In this document: positions 37,601-49,169 of the stretch, piece after piece | How positions within the stretch are numbered: the first letter of the stretch is position 1 | Layout: each line of letters starts with the position of its first letter | From: Cinclus cinclus | Lineage: Eukaryota > Chordata > Aves > Passeriformes > Cinclidae | DNA length: 64,000 bases | Assembly (NCBI RefSeq): GCF_963662255.1 | Contig: NC_085071.1 | Location: 4,118,701-4,182,700 of the forward strand | Direction of reading: 5' to 3' | Made by a program: the position numbers and the translations under genes | The notes under the pieces: model-generated | The model's input: the letters and a program-made list of their open reading frames with translations, nothing else | Told to the model about the DNA's origin: nothing | The model's database searches: none

Positions 37601-40600
37601 AGCATTTACTGTTGGATGAGCAGCTGGGAAGGCAAAGGAGCAATAGGGCTGGGCCAGGATCTTCTGGAGGCGGGAGAAGTGGCTTTGAGGAATCTGTAAT
37701 TAAGATTTAATACAGGAGCCTCTAATGGCCTTGTAAATCCTCTGCCCCTCTGTGTGACCAGTGCAGCCTCTGGCCTGCTGACACCCTACAGAAAATATTT
37801 TAAACCTAAAGGCAACAAGACAGAAGGAGGAGTCTCTCTAAAATTGCTTTCCACTGTTTTTGGTTATTTTTTTTTTACCATAGGTTCTCCCATGAGGCTG
37901 GGAAAGACCCACTTCCACCCCATCCCATCACTCAGCCATCAGCTGCTTCACGTGGCTGGTCACGGGATTGTGCACTGAGCCAATAAATTAAATTGTGGTG
38001 GCTTCATCAATATCAATTTTGATGATACTAAAATGAGCCTGACCAGAGGCACCAACCCTGCTCTCAAAATTAAAACAGACCATTTTTTGACCCCTGAAAT
38101 TGTCCCATTCCATCAGCCCATGATAGGAGCATTGCTCAGTCACCTTGGGATAATGGGTGTGTGGGTGTTGGGGAGCTGGGAGGGCTTGGGAGGAGGAAAC
38201 AGTGGGTGAGTGGTCTGGGGCAGGTGGGCAGCTGAGGGGGGCAGGAAAGCATGTTTGGGGTGTTTAGGGCTCAAACCTGACAAGGGCTCAGTCGTATCCT
38301 CACTCCAGCTCCTCCCAGCAGCAAGGGCAGGCGAGCACTTACAATAATGAGGTATTCAGCACTGACACCTTTTAACTCCCCAAATGATTAACTTGCAGCA
38401 GATTAGAGCTAGGATGGCTATTTAATTAACAGACACGTCAAGCTTGCTTATGAGTCATTAAAAAAACCCACCCTAATGATTGACTTGTTAATACGGAAGA
38501 AATCAATTAGATTTTTTTTATTCCTCCTCTGAAGTTTTTTGGATCCAGCCAAAAGGATGGAGGAAGAAAGGATACTGGGATTCAGTAGAGCTTTATTCTT
38601 TACAGAGGAGGTTGTGGGAACAGCTTGAGGCAGGGATTTGGAGGGGTTTTGGGAGGCAGGAACTGAGCCCTGTCCCAGGATGCAGAGCAGGATGCAAGCA
38701 ACCCCTCAGCACCAGGATGGTTCTGTGGCAGAAAAACTTCCCTGTCCTCCTTCAATCCCCTCATTCTCTCCTCCAGGGCCAAGTTCCTGGTGGTCTACCA
38801 CCAGTTCCCAAAATCCTTTACCCTAAACTGACTGTGGCTTTCCCAGAGAGTCTGGAGGTGTAGATGGGAAGGGGGATACAAGGTGACTGCCTTGGGGCTG
38901 GGGCAACAAAGCTGGGGGTGACTCTGGGGCTGCTGGGGGAGGTGAATTATTGCAGTGAGGTCTGATGGCAGATGGGTTACAGACTGGTCCTGCAGGTGCT
39001 GAATTAGTGATGCACCCAGGGAAAACACAGTGTGGCTTGGGCAGGAAAGGCTGGACCTGAGCAGGAGTTGTCTCCTGGAACAGCTGGTGAAGTTCAAGGG
39101 CAAAGAGGATTTGGCAGAATTTGGGAGGTGCAGCCAGTGCAGCCCAGAGAGCTCCGAGCTCAGCAGGGTCAGGGCTGGGGAGGCCTAAAAATCTTCCACG
39201 GACCACATCAGTGTCAGGACACAGGAGAGATGGCTCGACCCTCCTGCTCCCTGGGGAAAGCCCACCAGGGGTTAAATGCCTTTCTTACACACAATTATGT
39301 ATTGCTGTCTTCGGAGTCTGACTTAATGCACAGAAACTCTGATTGCTCAAGTCGTAGATTGCCTCTTGACATTAATTACTATGTAAATCCGGCAGATTAA
39401 CATTGTCAGATGATGAGTGGCAAGTCTCACTCGCAGCCAGTCTCCCAGGAGCGCAGCGGTTGCACAAGTTGCCATAGCGATTTTTTCCTCTTGGAAAATA
39501 AAACGATAATAGAATAAACTCAAAACAAGCTGACACATCCCTGTGCTCCCACCAGGCGCTGCTGCTCTCCTGCTGATCCCAGAGCCTCAGCTGGACCCTG
39601 CTGGGGCAGGAGCTGAAGTTGCATTTTGACCCATCAGTGGGTTTAATGCTCTTCAAGTGCTTGTCTGGCTCCTCTTAGTGCTTCATGCCTAAATGGCCAT
39701 GATGGGGGAGCTCATCCCCACTCCTCAGGAGCTGCCTGGCTCCTGCTCTCCTGGTTTTGGTCATTCTCTGCCCCCCTTGTGCTGCTGGGTATGGACCTGG
39801 TGGGCAATGTTGTACTTTTGGGGAAACAGAAAGCCCCTCTGGGTCTGCTTGAGGAGATTTGATGTTATCCCAGTCTCTGGAGCCGAATAGTGAAAAGAAA
39901 ACGGGAAAAAAACCTTCTCGTTTTTCACTCAAGATTAAAGATGTATGAGCAGAACGAGCAGGGTTGCTCACCGAGGAGTCAGGGGCTTTGAAGGTGAGCT
40001 GAAAGCTCACTACATAAATTGATAAACTGCCTCAGATCTCTGGTCAGGAGAGCAGGGGCAGCCGGCTGCAAACCTGGCTGTGTCTGGGGGTGCTTTGGAC
40101 TGACCCCCAGCCCTGAACTGCCTGAGATGCCCCTGGGGCTGGGGCTGCTCTGGTCCAAGATGTCTTTGCCAGTGCCCTCCCACAGGTCACTCAGCTCTCA
40201 GGGACTCAAAGAGGGGTCCCCAGACCTCCCCAAATCCCACTCCTCCCCCAGGGCTGAGTCCTGGGATCAGCCTCTGCTCCCCAAGGACAGACCGTGGGTC
40301 TGGGTGGGCTCTGCAGAACCTCTGTGTGCCCCGAGGGAAGTTGCACGACAGAGATTGTTTATTGCCTTTGAAAGGCAAGAATATGTTTCTCATCCTTGTC
40401 ATACTTCTAAAAATACCAGACGTGTTGCCCCGACTCTCCTCTTGTGCGCTAATGACGGCTGAGGAGCGACGTCCGTATCATAATGGATGAGAAACAAGTG
40501 CCTCTGTACCCGGGAGAAGGCTGATTATTTTACTGGCAAGATACATTAAAAAATGCCTTGTGACACAAAGTAACATTAATGTCAGCAAGCGGCAGCGCGG

Positions 40601-41734
40601 CGCCTCCGGGGAGCCCCGCTCCTGTCACCCTGATTAAATTAGCGCGTTCCCCGCATCCAGCCGACCATCAATATTCATGTCGGGGTGTGCCCGAGCCAGG
40701 CTCATGCTTCCTGACGGCCCGGAGGAGACGAAGCAGCCTCAGCCGCGGGATACAGGAGCGGATCCGGGGGTTGCTGCCCTCCAGGCAGTGCCTGAGCATC
40801 TCCTTCTCTACCCCCAGGATGAAGAAGGGCAGGGATGTTGCCAGACCTGCACCCTGGAGTGATGCTCCATTAGGGAATTCATTCTTGGTCCACGGGATCT
40901 TCTCTCAGCAAAAGAGAATTTTCAGGGTGCAATGAAAACGTGCCAAACCCCCTGGCTTTGGCTCGGTGTTTCTGGCTTTCAGAAGCGCCAGCCCGTGGGA
41001 ATTCACAGGGGCTCCTGGCTGGAATGCTCGTGCCTGGAGGGGCTCCCTGGATCTCCTGCCTCTCCTCAGAAGGTAATTATCTTCTACTGGGCTCTGAAAA
41101 ATTCACGGCTGTAAATGTCTCCACGCGAGGAAGGCGCTGTAACTCATGAAGAATCAAATGCCAAAATGCCACTAAGGGAAGGCCGGAAAGAGCTTTAATT
41201 ACCCCAATGAATCAGTGTCATCCCAGGTTTCCAAGACATCACCACTGCACCCGCTGCACATCAGCCCTGTTGGCAGCCTGGGCTGGGGATGTATTTCCAA
41301 AGGTGTTTCCAAACAGGCAGCTGTGGATCCTCCTCCTTTCTCCCACTTCTGTGAGTGCAGCCTCAGTCCTGTGCAGGGCCAGCCCTGGCTCCCCAGTTTG
41401 CCCCCATAACTTCTCCTGGATCCAAGAGCAGGATCCCCGTATCTCCAGGAAGGGAAGCACAGGATGAGCAGAGCCTGGGACACCGCTGACATTGCTGGCT
41501 ATGAGACCTGCTGCTAACGTGGGATAGCTATTCCATAATTTGCTGCTGCTGCAGAGGGGTGGTAACAAGTGAGAACAGACTCACGGTGGTTTAAGGGAGC
41601 TGTGCAGGGGCTGCCCTGAGCTGAGCTCTCTGAAAGGTGCCAGTCTGCTGGGTGAGGGAGCCTGGACTCACTTTGTTCACATGGGAGCTGGCACTCACCT
41701 GAAGCATTGTCTGTAGGACTGCAGACTGGTTTGG
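34621..41734. other. Intergenic, no gene seen; several AT-rich candidate conserved elements
   Basis: A G13 run lies at 34,697-34,710. No defended exon. Segments at 38,350-38,520, 39,280-39,480 and 40,430-40,690 contain clustered homeodomain-type cores (TTAATTA, TAATTA, CATTAAT) in otherwise complex sequence, as developmental enhancers often do. This is inference; no alignment was possible. Confidence 0.35.
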
Positions 41735-41963
41735 GTCAGAAGGAGCCTTAAAGCCAACCTCATTCCACCCCTTGCCATGAGCAGGGACACCTTCCATTAT
41801 CCCAGGGTGCTCCAAGCCCTGTCCAACCTGTCCTTGGGCAATGGGGCAGCCGCAGCTTCTCTGGGCAAGCCGTGCCAGGGCTTCAGCACCCTTCCAGGAA
41901 AGAATTTTTTCCCAATAGCTAGTCTAAACCTATTGTCCTTCAATTTAAAACCGTATTTCTGGT
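41735..41963 (-). mobile_element. CR1 LINE fragment, antisense
   Basis: Antisense CR1 words: 'gccaacctcattccacccct', 'gccatgagcagggacacctt', 'ctccaagccctgtccaacct', 'ttctctgggcaagccgtgcc', 'cccaatagctagtctaaacc'. Confidence 0.87.
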
Positions 41964-44900
41964 TGACCCCAGCTCCATCCTCAGTTCAGGGCTGACTTGC
42001 CAAAGGATCCAAGCACAGCAGCTGGCACTGGCACTGCTCCTGCTGCCACTGCCCACAGTGTGGGGTCCTGTGAGCTCCCAGAGCCCAGTGGTCACTGTAG
42101 TTAACAACCTTTCTAAAACTGAACTCCCTAGGAACTTGTTATTCCAGGATTCCAGCCATTAAGGGCTTGTTAATATTTATGAAATTATTAATAGATGCAC
42201 CTCTGTTCTTTAATAACTCATGTAAAGTTGTGCTGGTGAAGGCAGCACCAGGCGTCCTGCTCAGAGCAGCTCAGAGCAGGAGGAGCCTTTAATTATGTAT
42301 TAAACACACACAGATTTATTACACAAAGTTATGAAAAATAAAGGCATTTAATTTAAGAAATAATGAGGCAAGTTCTGCTACCTGGAGAGCCATGTTAACG
42401 AGGCAACTGGCTGTGGAGCTCTGCTCCAAGGAAAAACATTTACAGGGGTCTGGTCCCGTTGTGGTGAGCTCTTTCTTTATGTGGGAGATCCAGTGCTCAC
42501 CAGGGCGGGTGTTGGGAACTGCAGGCAGGGCCACCCCAGTGCACATATGATGTGCATACACACACATGATGTTTTCTGCCAGCTCCTCTCGATGAGCACA
42601 AGATGCTCCTTTGCTCCAGGGACCCCCATGCAGGTGCCCCCAATGCACGCTGAGGGTCTCTGGAGCAGCACTGGAGGCCCTGGTGGCAGCTCAGCACTTT
42701 GCTGCCCAAACAATGGTCTGTATTTTCAATTTTCCAAAATATTATGTTTTCATCTTAACAGACGTTGTCTCCTGCTTTTTGACCCGAATAAAGTGAAAGA
42801 CAGTAGAAGCCAGATGAAATATATATCTACATTAATCATACACAGCCTCGTGCTGCTTCCAGGTGCTGCGGCAGGAGCAGATCCAGTTGCAATCAGATGC
42901 ACACCTGAGTCTGAGTGATTCCCACTCCGATTTAACAGCATTATGTGTGCTGTGAAATGCAGCTGGTCCCGGTGCAGGGAGCTCAGCTTCCCCCTGGCAG
43001 GGCAGTGGAGGAGCTCAGGGGCACATTTTCCCTGAGAAACATCCATGGCAGGGGAGGTGTGTGACCCTGTCACCTCCAGACATCAGAAGGTGACAGTGGG
43101 GTGGTCACAGAAGTTCTGCTCCAGGCTGGGCCACGCAGCTGCTGCTAGCTGGGCAGAATGGTGCTGTGCCCTGTGGGATCGTGCTGTGCCGGGCAGGATT
43201 CTGTTCTGCCCAGTGGGATGATGCTGTACTGAGCAGGATGATGCCATCTCAGCATTTGTACAGGCACTTTCACCCGGATTTTGGCAACAGGAGCGGCTGC
43301 CAGGAGCTCACGGCCGGGGCAGCCCAGGCTGGGTTTGTGTGAGCTGCTACCTCGGCCAGCAGAGAGCATTCACTTTGCTTTGTTTCTCCTTAGGTTCTCC
43401 CTGCAATTTGCATTTCAAAGCCTCTCCTGTCCTACCTGTGTCCCCAAAAGGCCTTGTGCAGCCACAGGAGCTCGAGGCCAAGGTGAGGGACACTGACAGC
43501 CCTCACAGGCACAAATCCCTGCCAGGGGCAGCTGGATCCCCCAAGCCAGATCCCAGAGCCAGGCATGGTGGGGGCTCCAGATGTAGCAGGAGAGTACCGA
43601 GGGAAGGAGAGGGAGAAATTGGATTCAGAGGCAGCAAATGCAGCTCCCCAGAATGGATGTACATTTTCATTATACACTGAGTAATTGGTGGTAATACAAG
43701 AGATATGGGCAGTATCATTATAGACCAGGCTGTGCTGGAGATGGATTATCATCATCTGTCATTATCTGGGCTTCCTTGTGGCTGCTAAAATTGTAGAACA
43801 TGATTTTAATAACCCTGGAAGGCAAGAATCATTTTTCTTTTGTCACTTAACAACTTGGCCTCATTCACTGATACCTTTAAATAAGAAGGGGGGATTAATT
43901 TCTAGTGGGATAAATGCAGACCTGGTTGTTTCCTCCTCTCTTCATTTGCAAAGGGGCCCCCTTTGATGCCTGATGGCTCCCAAGGAAATTGCAGATAATG
44001 GGGACAGGATGTCAGTCCTGTCTGGAGCAGGGGGCACAGGATCACCCAGAGATAGGTGGAGGTGCTGACACAGAGCCAGCCCTGGGGCCCTCGCCCTGTG
44101 CCCCCCAGGAAGGGCACTGATGGCACTGGGAACCACAGCCTGAGCCTCAGGGAGTCTTGACCAGGAGATTTAGGCAGTTTCAAGAGCCATCAGGGTGGCA
44201 CAGGCACCCCAACCTTCAGTCCCATCTCACAGGGCACAGACACAGCCATTTCCCAGGAGCCATGGGAGCTGCGTCACTCCTGACCCCCCTGGACACTGTC
44301 AGGCTCATTTGTGGGTGTTTCATTTGTCACTCCTCTTGGCCATGGAAAAAGCCAGCAGCAGGAGAGGGACAAATCAAATTACAAGGCAGTTAATGAAAAT
44401 AATGGGGAATAAAGAGCTTTTGAAGGCTGCTTGGTTGGATTCCTATTTCCCTGTGTCACTGGGTTCAAGCGGGGATGTTTATAACCTCACAAAGACATTT
44501 CATTACCTTTATGATTAGCTCAATTGACCAAGGACTTTTTGCTCTCACAGATCTGAGCCCTTGGAAGAGGAGAAGTGCCAACTCCAAGTCACATTCCTGC
44601 CCCACAGCTCAAGAACCTGGAGACCCCCAGTGCCTTCAGGAGCCTGGCACTGACAGCATGTTCCAGAGTGATATGGGTGGGGAATGAAGGGGGTCACCCT
44701 GGACAGCACAGCTGAGATGGGGGGTTCATACAGCAGGAGCAAGTGGGGAGCAGCTGGGAGAGCTTTACCCCTTTTCCATGAAATGTGCTCCAGCTGCTCC
44801 AGCCACGAGCAGCTGTCAGTGGGCTGGCAGCACCTACCTGCAACTATTGACTCTGAGTAAATAATCCCCAGGTATCCTTTTCTCCTGATAAAAGCTGGGG

Positions 44901-46650
44901 TTTTTTTTCTATTATTGTCAGAGGTGCTTATTAGAGCAGAAAAATAATAGTGCTTTGCTTGCAGCCTGATTGCCAGGAAGTGTCGGGAGTGGCCACGCAG
45001 CTGGGATCAGACTCAGATGTGCTGCCTGGCACCACGGGCACAGCGTGTTGAGGGGTTGTGGTGGGTGGGTGAAAAGCCCTTGCCCAGGTGGTTTGATGAG
45101 AAGCAGCATCAAAGGGAAATTTCTTTTCAGCAGTGGCACAAGGAGAAGATGCTTCACAAGTCTGAGCTCTGGAGTGAATCAGCAGAAAAGAGCGGGAGTT
45201 TCCAGGAATATGAGGGGTGAGAGGCTGGTACAGGGCTCAGCCAAAGGATATGGGGAGGTTCCTCTGCCACAGACGCGTGTGCAACAGAGGCAGGAATTTA
45301 GGGACAGGCAAGTTCTAGGTGGTCCCATGGAGGATCTCTCCCTCTTGCCCATCCACCCTGTCAAACCCTCTGCTGAGCTGGAGCTGTGGCCCCTTGGCAC
45401 CACTTTGGCATTTAAAGACTAGAGATGAATAATGACAGTGCACCCCACCCCTCCTCTCCCCCTCCCCATGCCCATCAGGGCCTCCCCGGATCTGCCACAC
45501 AGAAATTAATCCTCCTGCCTCATTAATTGCAGGAATGTGTCGGGAGCTGTTCAAGGTCAGCCTCTAGAACCCCTGCCATCAATCCTCTCCAATTTGCAGC
45601 TGCCTCGCTGGGGAGGAGCTGGCAGTGGCACAGCAGGGACAAGCACCAGGGACATCTCTGGTGTTTGGGTGACCAGAGCCTGCAGACCAGGAGGGTCCTG
45701 GATGGGCTTCTGTCCCAGGAGTGGCTCCATGCTGGCAGGCTGCCCATGTCCTCCTGTCCCCTGGGGAGACCATCAGGAGCCAAGGGTCCTCTCCTGACCA
45801 CCTCTGCCCACCTACAGAGTGACTTGATGGGGAGCCCTCTGCTCCCTCCTCATTGCTGATGGCTGAGAAAGGGGGTAGTCTGAATTAATTACATTGGGCG
45901 CCAATTAACCAGCTCTCCTCACCCATTAGAGACCACAGAAGATTTTGCACGTAGGTCTTGCATCTTATGTGACTGGCAATATTCTATTTTTTAGGGAATG
46001 AAAAGAAGAAACAGAAAATCCCTTTAGGGGAGCCGGGTTTTGCTGCCTGCAGAGCTGATACACACCAGGAATGTACTTTATTCTGTTTAAGAGAAATGAT
46101 CCACCCAGAAGGGATGGAAACAGAGGCACTGGGAACAGAGATGTAGCTGAGAGCTCCTGGGCACTGAATGTGCGACTACTGCCTGTGGACTGCAACCAGA
46201 GCTGCCCACAGGGTCTGGCCATGTCCACAGGCCGCTGCCCAATGTCATCGGTCCCCATCCTACACACTGCAACCAGGAAAAACCCTGCAGCTGCTTCCCC
46301 TTTCCACCTTCCCCCTTGCGTGATGGCCTCAGGCTTGGGAAGCTCTTATGTCACAAACTGGGAGCCACAGTCCCATCGCTCATCCCAAAACCTGCTTCGT
46401 GAGCTTCCACTCTCTTTCTGAACTGTGCTCCACTTGCTCTACTGCACCACGGCCTGTGTCACCACCTGCCTCTGCACCCTGGGACCCTCTGTCACCCAGC
46501 TGGCTCTCGCACCCCGGCAGCCCCCTCCCCAAGCATCCTGCCCCAGCCCCTCTGCCAGGCTGGCCGGAGCCCAGGCTCCGAATCTCTGCAGGGTTGGCAC
46601 CCTACACCCTGCCTCGTATTCCTGTCCTATCCCAGGGATGGGATGTGTGA
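41964..46650. other. Intergenic, no gene seen
   Basis: Unique sequence with a five-copy 20-bp repeat at 43,151-43,250. No supported exon. Confidence 0.4.
43151..43250. repeat. 20-bp degenerate tandem repeat, five copies
   Basis: Five consecutive 20-mers align, with the common pattern of a 'gggat' or 'gcagga' half followed by 'gtgctgtgcc'. Copies 1, 3 and 5 resemble each other more than copies 2 and 4, which suggests a 40-bp higher-order unit. Confidence 0.85.
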
Positions 46651-47150
46651 GCTTGTGAGCGTGACTCAGAGCCGAAGGGGAACCGAGAGCACTGTCAGGA
46701 GGCACGTCTGCTCCATCCCCGCTCGCAGGCGGCTGTCCCGGCAGATTGGCACGCTCGGAGCCGGCTGGGACGAGCCCTTTCCCTGCGGAGCACGGGCGAG
46801 GTGAGCCCGATGACAGGCGTGCGCCGATGTGGGGTGCAAGGTCCCCTCCCCACCCCGGATCCCAGCCTGTGGCGGGGCCCCAGCGGCGGCGGGTGCTTGT
46901 CGGTGTCCAGCTGGGTGTTTGCAGCGCTACGCCCTCGGTTCCCACGGAGATGCCCACGTCGCCATGGCTACCCACGGATATTCCTGCTCGGCTGGTAAAC
47001 AGCCCGCACGGCACCACCTTCCGTCCCGAAGTACTGCGGGTTGCTACACCCCAGGGAAATGTTGCGAGGGCAGCTCCCCCGGCCCGGGCGGGCAGTGGGC
47101 ATCGGTCCCGTGGCCCAGCCCAGGGTGCCGAGCCCCCACCCTTCTCCCGC
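46651..47150 (+). promoter_or_regulatory. CpG-rich island upstream of CSF3R, possible noncoding first exon ending at 46,800
   Basis: A CpG-dense stretch lies about 2 kb before the CSF3R start codon. It contains a strong splice donor, GAG|GTGAGC, with the intron beginning at 46,801. In mammals CSF3R begins with noncoding 5' exons, so this is a plausible upstream exon to join the acceptor at 49,072-49,073. Sequence shows the donor and the CpG density; the link to CSF3R is inference. Confidence 0.3.
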
Positions 47151-48640
47151 CAGCAGCCTGACCCGTTACAAGCAGGGCAGATTTGGGGGAAAGTGCCTTT
47201 GCTTGGACTGTCGGGCCTGTGAGGTCAGTGGTGAGAGCCCCAAGCCATCCCCTCCGGCCAGTGCCCAGCTCTGCAGGAGGCAAAGCCAAATCTCCCCATG
47301 CTGGTCTCCCACCACGCCGAGACACCCTGCTCCCAGGGGGCTGCTCCAGCACCCCAGATTTTGGCAGCGCGGGCCATGTGAGCACTGTAGCGTGCTGTGG
47401 AGATGAAATGCTGCCCCAACCCCAAGAGTAAACAGCTCTTTGCACAACAGCCGTCATGGTTGCGAAGGCTGTGAGTGTGTGGAGGGTTGAGCAATCCTCT
47501 GTTTACCGCCCATGTCAGCCCCATCCCACCAGACACGGGATTCCTTGCCGGGGCTGTGCTCCAGCCTGGCACGGGTGGGCACAACAGCCAGGCACGGTCC
47601 CAGGCAAGGAGCTGTTGAAAGAACACGGGTTAATGGTCAGTACTGGGAGATACTGGTGGGAACATTATGTCACAGGCTGCCTGCGGGCACCTTGCTGGCC
47701 ACTCACCCTGGGACAAGCTGGACTATGTGGACATGGACACAAATGCGGGCTCGGGAATGCGAGCTGCTCCCAGGTGTCATCCCACTGCACTGGTAGCCAC
47801 AGCTGGGCTTGCCTCCTGCCCCTTGAGTTGCTCTTTCCCTGGCCCACGGCCTCCTGCCACTTTCCTCAGCTCACATTCTTCTGCCGTGTCCCCCAGCCCA
47901 GCCTGGCGGCCCCAGGGCAGTTGCAGTGAGGAATTGTCTGTGCCACATCCCGGCTGTTCCAAGGCCGGCCCTGCAGCAGGCAGGGTGGAGGCTGGGCGCT
48001 GCTTGGGGTGTCCACGTCCCCTCAGCTTTCCTGCCTGTGGCGAGCGAGGGGGTCGCAGACTTCAGGGAAGTGTTTTGCAATCGCCTTCTTCAGAGCGTCA
48101 CAGCAACTAACGGCCCTGGTTTTGAGGAACTAACGAGGAGAGCAGCATGTTAGCAAACACACTGAGCACGACCAGCCGTCGGCAGCTGGAGCCCTGCACT
48201 TGGAGCGGACGGTGAGCCGGACACACCGGACACAGGAGAGGCAGGGATGGAGGCAAGGTAGGGAGAGAGGTGAGGTAGGGGTGGGTGCGTGGTGCTCAGG
48301 TCCCACTGAGCAGCATCTGGTCTGGCTGCTCTACCCAGTCCCCTTGCCTGGGACAGCCGCACGTGTTCAGGGGTGGCCACTGTCCCACTTCCCACACTCG
48401 AGTGCTTTGTCTCCCTCTGGGCGTTGGCCTGGGGGGTGAGAAGCTGTGGACGCCCGGAGCTGGGCAGACTGCGGGCAGCCCCTCCTGGGCCACCGAAGAG
48501 TCTGGGACCCAGCAGGGGCAGAGGATCCGGACACGGGCAGAAGCAGCCAGCGCTCCCAGGACCATTCCCAGCAGCAGGCAGGGGATGCAGCTGACGGGGG
48601 CAGCCAGGAGGGGCGTGGGCAGGACCCCGCAGCTCCGGCC
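47151..48640. other. Upstream flank of CSF3R, no gene seen
   Basis: GC-rich sequence with open frames on both strands but no recognisable protein. It would be intronic if the upstream CSF3R exon at 46,800 is real. Confidence 0.4.
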
Positions 48641-49073
48641 AGTCCCGCTCTGCTGCTGTCGGTCATTCGCTTCCCTCTCCCCGCTTATCGCCCTCCGCCG
48701 CCCTCACCCGCCCTCAAACCGCAAATCTCTGCCCGGCAGCGGCTGGAGATAGTGGAGATAAAATCAGCCCGTGCCTGCGGCCGGGCACAGGGTGCTGTGC
48801 CCGCGATGGGGCGCGGGGCCAGGACGGTGATGGCGATGTGGAGGGACCCGCGTTCCGGGGTCTCTCCACTGCGCTTCCAACGCCGGCGGCCGTGGAGGCG
48901 CGGGCGCCGAGCCGGGGGCGGAGGTGTCAGAAGGACTGAGGGAAGGGCTGACGCTGACTGCGAAAGGACATTCTGCTCCAGGAAGCGCCGGTGACAATGG
49001 AGCCCCGCTCCTTCAGCCCACCTCGTCCCCAGACCTTGCTGACCCCCAGGACAAGCCGCTTTCTCCGTTCCAG
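48641..49073 (+). promoter_or_regulatory. CSF3R: Proximal CSF3R promoter / 5' UTR region
   Basis: CpG-rich sequence just upstream of the first coding exon. Two GATA-type motifs lie 9 bp apart (AGATAG at 48,747 and AGATAA at 48,756), the second running into a TATA-like 'gataaaa'. An ETS core sits at 48,980 (AGGAAG). A pyrimidine tract and AG at 49,072-49,073 form a plausible acceptor, so the coding exon may start at 49,074. The motifs fit a myeloid promoter, but such short words occur by chance. Confidence 0.3.
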
Positions 49074-49099
49074 GTGATGCCAAAGCCACGGAGGAGACC

Positions 49100-49169
49100 A
49101 TGGCCAGGCGCGATGCTGGGACACCTTTCCTGCCGCAGCTCTCCCTGCTCCTGCTCCTCCACTTGGGCG
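49100..49169 (+). other. CSF3R: CSF3R first coding exon: signal peptide
   Basis: The exon encodes 23 residues plus one base, with a basic start (MARRD) and a leucine-rich core, ending at the donor GTGAGT (49,170). An out-of-frame ATG at 49,077 precedes the start if the exon begins at 49,074. Confidence 0.9.

Noticed and set aside
1..48600. Possible exons of GRIK3, the expected upstream neighbour
   Set aside because: I looked for ionotropic glutamate receptor motifs in the translated frames and saw none; the gene, if present, should lie before the window.
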